This document shows positions 41,703 to 64,000 of a stretch of DNA of 64,000 nucleotides, one piece after another. The position numbers and the translations under genes were made by a program. The notes beneath the pieces were generated by a model. That model searched no databases. It had not been told where the DNA came from and worked only from the letters and a program-made list of their open reading frames with translations. How positions within the stretch are numbered: position 1 is the first letter of the stretch; every line of letters begins with the position of its first letter. Origin of the DNA: Euglena gracilis (lineage: Eukaryota; Euglenida; Euglenophyceae; Euglenales); assembly GCA_039621445.1 (NCBI GenBank), contig CP154957.1:13694947-13758946 (forward strand). The letters are read 5' to 3'.

Positions 41703-41860
41703 TCATTCCTGTCCAACGCCAGGGGAAAAGATGTGCAACAGGATTTGGGATGCCTCTCGGGGGAACGTGGTAGATGACACCCAGTTATGCATCCCTTTCT
41801 GAAAAGTAAACGTCAAGGAAAGGCCCCAGTGAGGATAAATCAACTGAATCACTTGCTCCA
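41703..41860 (-). CDS. Possible last exon(s) of gene B, frame ambiguous
   Basis: A good acceptor (TTTCTTTGCCCAG) precedes 41860. Entered in phase 2 it reads GASDSVDLSSLGPFLDVYFS and stops at 41785. Entered in phase 1 it reads EQVIQLIYPHWGLSLTFTFQ then MHNWVSSTTFPREASQILLH, open to about 41703. The donor of the preceding exon can be placed for either phase, so the choice is open. Confidence 0.4.
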
Positions 41861-42388
41861 CTGGGCAAAGAAAAATGCAATGCAAACAAATACAAATTTA
41901 AATAGCTGAAAGGTAACATCTAGGAACCTCAAAAATTGTGAAACGGAAAAAAGAGGGAACATGCAAAATCACTTTTGTCGACATTTCAAGATTGTGAGCC
42001 GAAGATTCTTGTATTTTGAACAGCTGAGGAAACGCTGATTACCCAAAAAAAGGGAAGCTTGATGGCGAAAAGTAATGATGAAATGAGAAACAAAAGGTTC
42101 AATGAATCATTTTTTTTTTGCACAAAGGGGAACATTCTTGCTCCAAAATGCCAAATCTTTTCAAAATTTTGTCAAAGCATTTCCAGGAGAACACCAACAA
42201 AAAAAACGAAAACAAAACATCTAAAATTGCAAAAAAAAACAAACTGAAATCAAAACAAACAAACAAAAAAAGCAAACCGACTTGCCCCCTTAAAGATGGG
42301 CAATCTGTCAGTGTTTTCCTGGTTCCAAAAAGCTTTTTACAATGCTCATCAGATCACCACATCCACACTGCAAAAAAAAGCAACACAC

Positions 42389-45300
42389 CGTGGAAGTCTC
42401 CGCTCCTTGAATGCCGAGTTCTCTTTAGCAGCGATGCGCTCCATCTGGATGATCACAGACCAGTCCACATATCGGTATCGGGGCACGTTGAGCTCACTGT
42501 GGCCGTTCGATGACACGCAAGCCATTTGGTGTGCAGAAGCAGGTTGCAATTAAGGTTAGAATGCAATTGTTTTCAGGGACAATCCAAACTTATTGCAAAA
42601 AAAATGGTGTTATAATCCAATTTAAAACAGCAATGCTCCTTTGTCAATCTCTTTGCATTCCCCTGTTTAATGCAAAAAATGCTCCGTTGCTAGCAGCTGA
42701 AATGTGAGAGCAGAACTGTACAAGAGCGCAACTGCACGTTGAGAAATGCAGAAGGACTGTGCCTTCAACAAAGTTTCTTGGTCAAAATTGTGTGGGAAGG
42801 CAGGAGAGGGTGCTCTCAGCACAGCGATCAACATTTTCTGTCTTCGGTACCAAGGTGCACTTTCCCTGCTGTCCCCAAACCGACCCTCTCCCCGAATGGA
42901 AGAAAACTGGAAAAGGCGGCCTGGAAAGGTGGCTGTTGAACAGCATCTGCGCGTTCTGCGGGCAGCTGTTGACCAGGTCGCTGATGAGTGCCTGTGTGTT
43001 CCTCCGCGACTGGCTGAAAGGTGCACGGCACTGCGTCATTCTCAACCGGAGTGAGTCGCACTGAAACTCCAAATCAAAAGCGATCCTTTCCCCCAAAAAA
43101 GTAGATGGAAATCCAGATGTGGGCATGAAAATATGAGACAGTTCCTTGCGTTTCAAATATGTGTTTACTCAGTGAGGTCCTCCTCGCTCAAGAAGAACTT
43201 ACCAACTTTCCAAATTCACCCCAACACTTTTTTGGAGGAAGAACCCCCCCCCCAATTTTGACCACCCACTCAACCCCTAAAGCCAGCCAGCCGTTGCCAC
43301 CATGCTTGTCCTTACTGACCGGGGGGGGAGGGGGGTGGGTGGGTGCTACAGGGTGCCTGCACCTAGCAGGCACACCCCCGGGGGAGGGGGTAGGGGTCCG
43401 GGAGGGAGCCAGAACATTTTCATTGAAAATGGCCTTTTCCGGGCCCCTGGCGCCTTCGGCCTTCGGCGCCGGGGTCGGAGGCGGGTGCCTGCTATGGGCA
43501 GGCACCCCCCAATACCCTGCCCCCCCCCCCCCCGGTGGGGGGGTTGGATCAGGTGCTATGGGGTGCCTGCCCCTAACACCCCCCCCCGTGGGGTAGGCAC
43601 CCGGCTAAACACAAGCCTGGTTGCCACATCACCCCCGGTTGAAGGGTCTAACAAAACCGAAACTTCTGGGCTGGGGTCAGATGAAAAACCAGAACCCAGA
43701 ACTTATTAATTGCGGCAATTACTCTGAGGCATCTGAATAAGCAGTACCTTGAAAAGGGTCGAGGGAGATGAAAACGGCACTGTAGAAAATCAGGGTGCAA
43801 CACCGACGACAGCCAGCAAGCAAACAACGCCAGCAGCAGCCACGCTCATTATCACCATGCTCAACAACAGCATCATCAAATACATGATTACCACACAAAC
43901 ACAAAAAAAGCGCGCCAAAAATATGCAATATCCTGCAGTTGTTCCTTCATTCGCCTAACAGAGCCCATAGAAGGTCGAAGCACACCCTGGCTTCGCCACC
44001 TGCATCATGCCACGGAAGAAATCCGCAAACTGGGAGGCGAAAGCAGGGGTTTTCTGAGCGACCTGGAGGCTTGACCCCCAGGAAAACGGTGCTGGCTGGG
44101 GTCTGACCAGCACCTTTTTCCCCAACCTACCTATTCCAACCAGTTACACCCCCAGAGGGCGCCCTCTGGGGTGGCTGGGTCTGGGGTGGGATTCAGTCAG
44201 CTGCCAGGCTGGACATCTGAAAACAGACAGAAACCCAAATCCACCTTCTTCAGCCAAAAACTCATGTGAAACCCTCCACTCCAAAAAAAAAAAACCGTAC
44301 AATTTTGACCATGCTTGGACCCCCTTTTCCCAAACTTTCGGCGCCACATGCCGGAAAATTTTTGGTCCAGCCTGGGCTGGCTGGCCCCAAGTTTATTTCA
44401 GCCTCTGGTGTGGGGAGTCCCAGGCCAACTGGGAGCTGGCTGGAAAAAAAGGTCTTGCGGGCTGGACCCTCCGGGGTAGGGTCCCAACCGGGTTAAGAAA
44501 AAAAAGCCCCTGGGCATAAGACCGCATCTCTGTCATGAAATAGGAGAAGACGAAGATGTCGGTGGAGTGCACCACGACCTGTTCGGCATCGGCAACTGTC
44601 ACATCACATGCGTGGAAGTGGAAAGAAAGGAAACAACAGAACTGAATGCTTGTGGTGTTCGTTTTCAAACCCGGGGGGAGAGAGCTCCTTCTGATATGGA
44701 GAATCGTTGTTGAAAATTGATTGTTGAAGAAAACGCGAGGCACAAAAAACCCACAAAAAAAAACAAGAAAAAACGTTTGCATCCCTCCGATCCCCCTCTG
44801 TTGAAAGTGCTTCCCCGGGCTCAAAAAAACCTGCTGGGTGTGTCTGAGCATTTTTGTATGATGCATGACGGCCCATCATTTCGCCAATCGTTTCATTCAG
44901 CGCTGGGCGGGGGAAGTGCTTGTGGGCATGGGTGGCGGCGGCCTCCATGACCGGCCTCCAGGCCTCCATATCGAACACGTGGATGACAACGGCATCCTGT
45001 GCGGACATGGGGTGGGGAGGGAGGACGACACAATATTCTGTTGACAGAAAACCCCTGCCTCAAACCACGCAAACCACACATCAAAGCAAAATTCCGTTTA
45101 AACTTCCTGTGAGTAACCCGCCTGCAGATCTGGCAGAAGGTGAAGAAAAGTCCCAAAAAATCGAAACGCCCCCCTTCAGGCTTGTGTGGGAATGTCAGAG
45201 GAGGGGGGGGGGGTGGGGGACCCCTTCCAAAACAGGGGGGGTGACCCACCTACCCCCCCCCTAGTCGTACAACCACCCCTCATTTACGACCACCCCCCGG

Positions 45301-48300
45301 TCACAGGTTGCAGGTCATGGGGGTGTTATGACCACCCCCCCCCCGGTCACAGGTTGCAGGTTGCGAAAAATTTAACACCACCTTACCTATGACCGCCACC
45401 TCATTTACGACCACCCCTCGGTCACAGGTTGCAGGTTGTGGGGGTGTTATGACCCCCCCCCCGGTCACAGGTTGCAGGAACCCGGTCATACGACTAGGGG
45501 GGGGGGGTACCTGATGTCTGCGGAGCTTCCCAAACAACCCTGCCCACCTTCCATCATTTTGTTTCCCAAAATTTAGGGCGAGTTGCAGCGTATTTACAGC
45601 TTGCCTCCAAAATGACAAGGCCCCCATTTTTTGCCTCAAGCGCTCCATTTTGTCCAGAATTTTCAGAACTACAAGGGTGGGCTCACTTCATTTTCCATTT
45701 GCCATTATATGGTCGTCTTGAAAGATTTTCACCCGAAAAAATCCTCCTCTGAATGGACCTGGCAACGGGCTCCGCACCCCCCGGGTCATTTTGGGGGGGG
45801 GGGGCATCCAACGCTCCAACAAAGCTCCAATGAAAAAAAAGGTGCAGCAAGAAAAAAAAGTGACCCCCAGCCAGGGCAGGACCCCGATTTAGGGGATGCC
45901 CATTTGGGGGGTGCGATGACAAAACAAGCACCACTTGTGCTTCGTGTGCAACAACGGGAATACCCCCAAAATAAGCTGGAAATAGCTGCAACCTTGTGTG
46001 ATATAATTTAAAATGACCAAAAACTGCCCGAAGTGGCCCTGACGCTAAAATTTGAAATCAAATTTCGAAGCCAGAAATTTTCGGCTTGACTTGCACCTCA
46101 TTTTGGCTTGACTCCCCGGCACAGGAGACTTGGGACCCCACAGGGCTTTCTGGATTTCAAAAACATCAGAAAAAATCCCTGACTTCCAACGTGCTAAATT
46201 CCAATAAAATATTTATTTTATCATTTCTTTGAATAAATTAGCTTCCTGAATATGCGATATCAAGTTCAAATTAACTCAAGAGTTGCATTTCAAATGCATT
46301 TTCAACGCAATTTTGTTAGCAATATCATTCAATAAAACCTCATCCATCCCGTGGTTTCACCAACTTGAAACTCCAGCACCCCATTTGCGAAGCTAACATA
46401 TGAAATGAAACACTGGCACCTTTGGGCTCAGCTGATCGGTGTCGGTGAGGTACAACAACAAGCCTGCCTCTGGGTCTGCTTGGAAGCAGTAAACTTGCCC
46501 CCACCCCAACCATGCTTTACCCCCCAACTATTTTATTTGCTCGCACACTTCCGTATTTTTGCATCTGGTGGCCAAAATATGTGTAGTTCAGACCAGGTGC
46601 GCCTTGATTGCTCTCCCTCATTGACCTCCAAAAATGCAATTCGAAGGGAACTTCTGCCAAGCAGGGGCTTCCTTGAGGACCCCCCGGGGGGTCCTTGAAA
46701 CCGGAAAAAAAAAACATCCCAAAATGCCACTTTGGCCATTTTTTAACCCCCTGGTCAGAATTTTTTGGCTTTGCCCAAAAAAAATTTGGGTCCAGCCTGG
46801 CTTTGCCGGGCTGGACCCAACTTTGTTTCAGCGGACCTGGGGGGGGGGGTCCGCAGCCCGGCTGGGAGGTGCTGGCTGGGAAAAAAAAAGTGCTGGCTGG
46901 CTGGACCCCCCCAGCAGGGGTAGGGTCCTCTCCAGCTTAAGAAATCCCTGCTTCCGAGTAAAAAAAAAGTTAATTGGTCCCCAAATCAGTCCCAGGCTGA
47001 GGACATCAGGTAGCGGGCCACCGCCAAACGAGCTAACCACCAGTGGCCTTTTCTCCTTCTTGGCAGCCGGCATCAGACTTCTGCCTGCTGTTTCTTTTGA
47101 AAAGAAAAGTCAGATTTGACACACGGACCCGAGCTGAGCTCAAACAAGAAGTCTGGTTGCCACCGCCGGAACACAATGGCTGTGCACCGCTTTGAGCGTA
47201 TCAACAAACGTTGCTGCATGCTTCGGGACAGCAAAGAAGAAGAATGCCATGCGTGAGGCCTCGTCGTTATACCTAGGACAGGCAAAAATTCATCCTCGTG
47301 TATTCCAGTCCTGCCAGTCCGAAGAATTCCCACTAGTAATTTCACTACCTACCTACCCCCTCCAGGAAACTGTCACCCGACAGGTCGTCCAGTACCAGGG
47401 ACCTGACAACTTCCTATCATGACAGGTTGGCCGGTACCAGGGACCCTGACAATTTCCTGGGCGGGACCCTGACATGATCTCAGGAATGACAGTTTCCTGG
47501 GGGGGGTAGGTATATCTTTAGCCTTTCACATCCTTTCAATGCCATATGTGTTGGTGTTATCAGCAGCTGGCTCAAAAAAATATATTGGGAGAATGCAGAA
47601 TCAGCTGATGATGCTCAGACGCTTCTGCCGGCAGAACAGAACTTCGGATATCCACAAATGCTGTTTGAAAACACGAAGAAAAGACAAAAAAAACACCTGT
47701 AATAATCTGCATTGTTAATCTGCTCTGGTTGTCGGCGACTGTGCCCTTGTTTATGCTGCCTGCGCATCTGCTTTAGCAATGCCCTCAACTCTTCCAGCTT
47801 CATATGTTTGGAATTGTTTCTCGTTTGATACGCTTGCAGAAGGTCAGATAAATGTGTTGCTGATGTATAAAGCGAGGCTCCTGATAGATGAACGATACCA
47901 GGTTTCTCATCTTTGGCTTCAAAAGATAACTCCTGGAAAATCGCAAAAAAATAAAAAAAATATGGGACAAAAATTACTGCAATAAAAATAAACATAGACT
48001 GCAACACATCCCTCGTCGTGAGCTGGCGGTATCCAAATACCAGCCCCAATGTGGGGGAGGTGGGATGTACGTGTGGAATTGCCCATCGAACCAGTCAACC
48101 GATGGCTGATCCCAAAGAGACAACCTCAATGAGAGACTCAGAAGCACCAAAGCCTTATTTCCAGCCCTTTCAACTTGGCCAAACTTGTGGACAAATGATT
48201 TAAAATGGCCTATTCTGGACTGGATTTAAGACAGCCGAGGAGGGGGTGAACATAACACTTTGCAAGGAAAAAAATTTGCCACCTTCACTAAATGGAAAAA

Positions 48301-48810
48301 TTTGGTGCCACTGGAAAATGGGGGGGGGGGCAGTCCCCCAACCCATTCCCACCCCCACTGGAGAGGTGGCCCCCCACCACCCATTCCGGAACCAAATCAG
48401 CCCTGCCCTTCCGTCAAAAGTCTGCAGGACGTGGAAAACTGTGATCTCACAAAAATATTAAATATTGTGCAACCTCTCTGAACAACCTCAACCAAACAAC
48501 CTCAAAATTCCTCTGAATCGTAATCACCGTCACACCACTTCCCTGTGCAAAAAAATTCTGATTGGGAAATAATATTTCTGTTCTCCATGCAAAATTGTTT
48601 TTTGAAATAATCTTGGGCAAAAACCCCAAACACACTGCTTCCTGTACCCACCGTTTATACGATGTGCATTTGCGCCAAAAGCGACTCCGCTGTCTTGGGA
48701 CCTTCCATCTCAACCCTTGCCCAGGATCGCAGGGCGAAAGGAACGTCACTCTTTGAGGCTTCCATCGAGTAAAGCAGCGCCTTGTGCCTGGCAGCTGCAT
48801 TCGCTGCCAT
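42389..48810 (-). CDS. Unrecognised eight-exon host gene (gene B)
   Basis: Exons in order, all joining in phase: 48810-48661 (ATG 17 nt after the acceptor ACATTCAG; MAANAAARHKALLYSMEASK), 47932-47697 (ELSFEAKDEKPGIVHLSGAS), 47272-47175 (YNDEASRMAFFFFAVPKHAA), 46493-46420 (YCFQADPEAGLLLYLTDTDQ), 44996-44831 (DAVVIHVFDMEAWRPVMEAA), 44595-44516 (VADAEQVVVHSTDIFVFSYF), 43069-42875 (FSQSRRNTQALISDLVNSCP), 42528-42389 (NVPRYRYVDWSVIIQMERIA). The total is about 380 codons before the last exon(s). Five introns are GT-AG and two are nonconventional (CAG/TTG and CAG/CTG). The pieces VVIHVFDMEAW and STDIFVFSYFMTEM look like strands of a Rossmann-type methyltransferase, but no glycine-rich motif I is visible, so this is only a guess. 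It lies 2.4 kb downstream of the helicase on the same strand. Confidence 0.65.
42529..42874 (-). other. Nonconventional intron, gene B
   Basis: The exon ends ...TCGGTTTGG. The intron starts GGACAG and ends CTGCACAC before CAAATGGCT, with CAG at +4 to +6 and CTG at -8 to -6, phase 0 on both sides. There is no AG acceptor in the right place (the exon is preceded by CACAC), so a spliceosomal reading is unlikely. Confidence 0.6.
43070..44515 (-). other. Nonconventional intron, gene B
   Basis: The exon ends ...CGGTCTTAT. The intron begins GCCCAG (CAG at +4 to +6) and ends TTGATTTG (TTG at -8 to -6; G-U wobble replaces one pair) before GAGTTTCAG. Phase 0 is kept and both flanking exons have high third-position G/C. 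A GT-AG alternative would need phase 2 and hits a stop. The intron contains the C/G-tract repeats at 43.2-43.6 and 44.2-44.5 kb. Confidence 0.55.
45251..45508. mobile_element. Fold-back element with TACCCCCCCCCTAGTCGTA ends and CGGTCACAGGTTGCAGG units
   Basis: The left TACCCCCCCCCTAGTCGTA and the right ATACGACTAGGGGGGG...TA are inverted. The unit CGGTCACAGGTTGCAGG occurs at about 45298, 45341, 45418 and 45463, separated by GTTATGACCACCCC words. It lies within an intron of gene B and is non-coding. Confidence 0.65.
46640..46960. repeat. C/G-tract repeat related to one at 44.33-44.52 kb
   Basis: Both stretches share TTTGG(G)TCCAGCCTGG, GCTGGCTGGACC, TAGGGTCC and a TTAAGAAA end in the same order, around different G runs. 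A diverged relative may lie at 51.4-51.56 kb. These look like members of one short-element family inside gene B's introns. Confidence 0.5.
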
Positions 48811-49080
48811 GGCAGGGGCAGATCCACCTGAATGTGGAGGGAAGGCAGAAATTGACAGCACACCAAGAATTACAAAACTGTTTCTCAAACAACTTTTGAC
48901 GTGGGTCAGTGGGGAGGTGGTCACCCCCCCACAACCAGGGGGGGAAAACTGCAACTTGGCCCTTCAAATTATGCAAGTCAAAAAAATGCAAAAAAATGCA
49001 AAAAAATGCAACTTGCATGAAAACCTTGAGAAAAAGCTGGAATACGACAGAGCTTAGCTGCCTAAAATCAAAAAAATTTT

Positions 49081-49290
49081 CCAGGGCAAAATATTTTATG
49101 CAAAAAAAACGCAAAAAAATGCAAAAAAAATCCAAACATATGCCAACCAACTACAAAATTTTTTTCAAGGGCAAATTATTTTATGTAAAAAATGCAAAAA
49201 AAAATGCAAAAAAAATCCAAACATACGGCAACCAACTACAAAAAAATTTTCCAGGGCAAAATATTTTATGCAAAAAATGCAAAAAAATTT
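49081..49290. repeat. Tandem repeat, unit about 85 bp, 2.5 copies
   Basis: Units start at 49081, about 49166 and about 49252 with CCAGGGCAAAATATTTTATG (or CAAGGGCAAATTATTTTATG) and contain TGCAAAAAAA words and CCAACTACAAAA. They are flanked on both sides by more TGCAAAAAAA runs (48980, 49460). It is AT-rich and non-coding, upstream of gene B. Confidence 0.7.
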
Positions 49291-49677
49291 CAGGAAAACC
49301 TGATTATGCAAAAAAAATGCAACAAATTATGAAGTTGCATCCCCCCCCTGCCACAACCGTCAGGAGGGACACAGGGGACCCAAACAGTGGCAGAGCCGTA
49401 ACGATCTACTGTGTCCCCTCCGCAAAACAGCCAAAAACGATTTGGGGTCCTTTTGGGCGGAAAAAAAAATGCAAAAAAATGCTCAAAATGCTGGTAATTA
49501 AAAAAAACCAAAAAATTTCCCATAACATTTCCTCGACACCTTTCCCTGCAAATTCGCCTCCCGCATTGCTCATTCAACACTGTCAGGTGGGTCACTTGGC
49601 CAAAGGGGGGATTCGAATCCTCCCCATAAAATAAACCCCAACAATTGACAGCATTTCAGAACCCCATCAGCTTGCGT

Positions 49678-50211
49678 CAGGGATGGATGGGAAGCCTTGA
49701 GGGGGGGGGGGGGGGGGCGGACCCCCCCCTCCCGACACGGAGGGGGGGGGCCTGGGTCGGACCCCCCCCTCCTACCTCGAAACTGAGGGGGGTCCGAAAT
49801 TTTTTCGATTTTATGGACGGGCAAAGGGCCGGAAATCGGGTCGGAATCGGTCAAAAACCCCTGATTTTTCTTTGAAAATCGATCCAAAAATGCTCATTTT
49901 TTGAATTTTTTTGAACATGTTTTTGGGGGAAAACACCAACACATCAAAAAATGGGCAATATGGCCAAAAGTCACCAAAAGGGGTGTTTTTTGCTCATTTT
50001 CCGGCGCGCAGCGCCGGAAGAAAATTTTCTGCTATTTTTGGCACCTGTCAAGGAGGGGGGGGTGGGGGGGTCCGGACCCCCCCTCCCAACATCTAGGGGG
50101 GGGGGGTGGTCCGGACCCCCCCCTACCACCTTACCCCCCCAGGGGGGGGGGGGGGTCGGGACCCCCCCCTACCACCTACCTCAATACCGAAGGGCTTCCC
50201 ATCCATCCCTG
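49678..50211. mobile_element. 534-bp element, ends CAGGGATGGATGGGAAGCC, 8-bp target duplication (copy 2)
   Basis: It has the same termini and interior as 40906-41433, in the same orientation, with differences mostly in G/C run lengths. It is flanked by GCTTGCGT at 49670-49677 and 50212-50219. The central hairpin CCGGCGC-GCA-GCGCCGG is at 50001-50017. The different, perfect 8-bp duplication shows an independent insertion. Confidence 0.9.
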
Positions 50212-50219
50212 GCTTGCGT

Positions 50220-51165
50220 GTGAAGTTTGATTGCCCCTGAGAGTGAATCCCGAAAAGGGAGCTGGAAAAATACACTGAACAAAAATTATGGGAAAAAATA
50301 TTATGCAAAAAATGGGGTGGTTTCCCTTTATTTTTGTCTTTCGCAGTTTTTGTCCAAACTGTGGTCCGACCATCCTCAAATTGAACCGGAACAAATGGAC
50401 TGATCTATTTCTCTCTCAATTAAACGATTCAATTCATCAAATCAGCAGGTTCGAAACTTCTCCAGTCGTCAAATACCAAACCTTGCCTCAGTTCTCGGAC
50501 ACTATGCTCCCCAATAGGAGATCTTCCAAATGAACAAAACACATCTTTTTAGAGCAAAAAACCGTCAAACATGCAAAAAAGTTATGCGGAGAAAATGTCC
50601 TTGTTCCAAAGCATCATCCCCCCAGCTAACATCATTTTTTGTCACAACAAATGCAGCCTATAGAAATACTGCCCCTCCCTTACGTGGCCAAAATGAATGA
50701 TTGACTTTACCCACTTCTTGGAGTTCAAGTATACATTATTCCATGGCAAAATAACAACAATTGTTCTGCAAGCAATGAATTGAAAACTCTATAATGTTCA
50801 TTATTATTAAACTTCAAAGCAAACACACCAGAACAAGGCCAAAGAGGTCTGGACACCCCAGATGCTGGGGCGCCATGTGACCACCCAGCAATTTTTTTTC
50901 AATTGTAATGAATATTTTTTGGCAAAAAAAAACAACTCAAAATTCCAAAAAATTGTCAAATGGTCTTCTGGTGGCCTTTTGAAAGTTTTTTTTCTCATTC
51001 TCATACCATCCATATGTATTAAAATGGCACCTTATTTATTGGAGTTTTTGGGGGGGAGAAAAGAGTTTGCGAATTTTAGAGGCAAAAAAACAAAACATAA
51101 AGCAAGTCAGAAAAATCTACGTTGAACAATAAAACAAGAATTGCACGTGGCTAAAATACAGGAAA
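50220..51165. other. Intergenic stretch between helicase and gene B
   Basis: This is AT-rich DNA with no exon that I can support. It includes the region just after the helicase stop codon (51166), where the 3' untranslated region and polyadenylation site should lie. No strong signal was recognised. Confidence 0.3.
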
Positions 51166-63304
<12,139 letters not shown>

Positions 63305-63518
63305 CTGCAGAGGAGACAATGCAAGGTGCGATACACGTTCTTCTTAAGACTTTTGGAAAGAGGCTTCTTTTCACCAAAAATGAAGGACCACGGCATTGCT
63401 TACTGAATCCGGGGGGGGGGTCACTTTCAGCTTCGCAAGCGCTGCAAAAACGGAGTTCAATTTGATCTTTTGTTTTTCGAGGATAGAGGATGTCAGATGT
63501 GATGGATTCAATTTTTGG

Positions 63519-63593
63519 AATGCCGATGTGTGTGTGTGTGTGTGTGAGTGGGTGGGTGGGTGTGGGTGGGTGGGTGTGGGTGGGCGGGTGTGC
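63519..63593. repeat. TG and TGGG microsatellite
   Basis: (TG)n from about 63525 passes into GTGGGTGGGTGTGGGTGGGT repeats to about 63593, in a helicase intron upstream of the exon at 63304. Confidence 0.9.
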
Positions 63594-63599
63594 TTCTTT

Positions 63600-64000
63600 G
63601 TTGTGAGTGGTTTCCAGTTTGCAGGTCAGCGATGCCTCCCCATCAACATTATGTTTCAAAATCCCCGGAAACACAAATTTTCTTCAGCAGAATCACTCCA
63701 ATTTGAAAAGCTTTTTTATTGGAATTTCAGGATCTTTCCACCCTAACCCCAAAACAAAACTATGATTACACCAAAATGATATTTACAAAAATAAAATCCT
63801 CGGTACTGACTGGGCAGAAATTGGTCCAAAATCAAGAACCCAGTTTACCGGTCGGTACAAAGCAGTATTCAAAAAATCCCTACCAGATTCAGGCTGGATT
63901 TTTCTGGAGGGACTGACTGGTTTTTGGCTGCAAACCCCGCTAGGTGGCCGAAAGTGACCCACTCTGCACCAAAGTTGCCAGAAAACCTGGCCAACAAGAG
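63600..64000. other. Helicase intron or upstream sequence, nothing further seen
   Basis: The exon carrying the P-loop (GxxxxGKT) and Q motif should lie upstream, but it is not recognisable on the minus strand up to 64000. A partial CCAGTCAGTC repeat sits at 63905-63950. Confidence 0.35.

Overview
The window reads as nuclear DNA of a euglenid protist (Euglena-like). The key evidence is in the host genes. Besides GT-AG introns they carry introns with no GT-AG ends. In these, CAG lies at intron positions +4 to +6 and CTG (or the wobble-pairing TTG) at -8 to -6, which is the signature of euglenid nonconventional introns. Removing them restores reading frames, including the DEAD box of an RNA helicase. 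This is inference from one 64-kb window; no rRNA, tRNA or spliced-leader gene was seen.

About 0-24.6 kb is a retroelement graveyard. A long degraded Ty3/gypsy chromovirus lies on the minus strand (gag about 11.45-7.45 kb, protease, a methylase-like segment, RT, RNase H, integrase, chromodomain to about 2.7 kb). A proline-rich, frameshifted ORF follows to position 294. This stretch is peppered with tiny perfect hairpins. A second degraded chromovirus is on the plus strand (about 12.1-14.8 kb). Then come DIRS-like tyrosine-recombinase elements with inverted terminal repeats: a decayed plus-strand copy (15.33-19.51 kb) and a well preserved minus-strand copy (20.06-24.31 kb), the latter nested inside another element of the same class (19.51-24.56 kb).

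About 24.6-64 kb holds four probable host genes, all on the minus strand, with short exons and long introns full of repeats: a DDX3/Ded1-type DEAD-box helicase (over 63.3 to 51.17 kb, 5' end outside the window), an unrecognised gene of eight or more exons (48.81 to about 41.8 kb), an unrecognised basic protein (37.7-33.9 kb) and an unrecognised helical protein (33.34 to below 32.05 kb). In two genes the first ATG lies 17-18 nt after a strong AG acceptor, which fits spliced-leader trans-splicing.

The introns and intergenic DNA contain three hAT-related DNA transposons with 7-bp target-site duplications and arrays of a short unit just inside their ends. There is also a pair of about 530-bp elements with 8-bp duplications, many fold-back elements ending in C/G tracts, several of which share a central GGCGC-type hairpin, and a 376-bp tandem duplication. 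Long G and C runs occur throughout and may hide sequencing errors.
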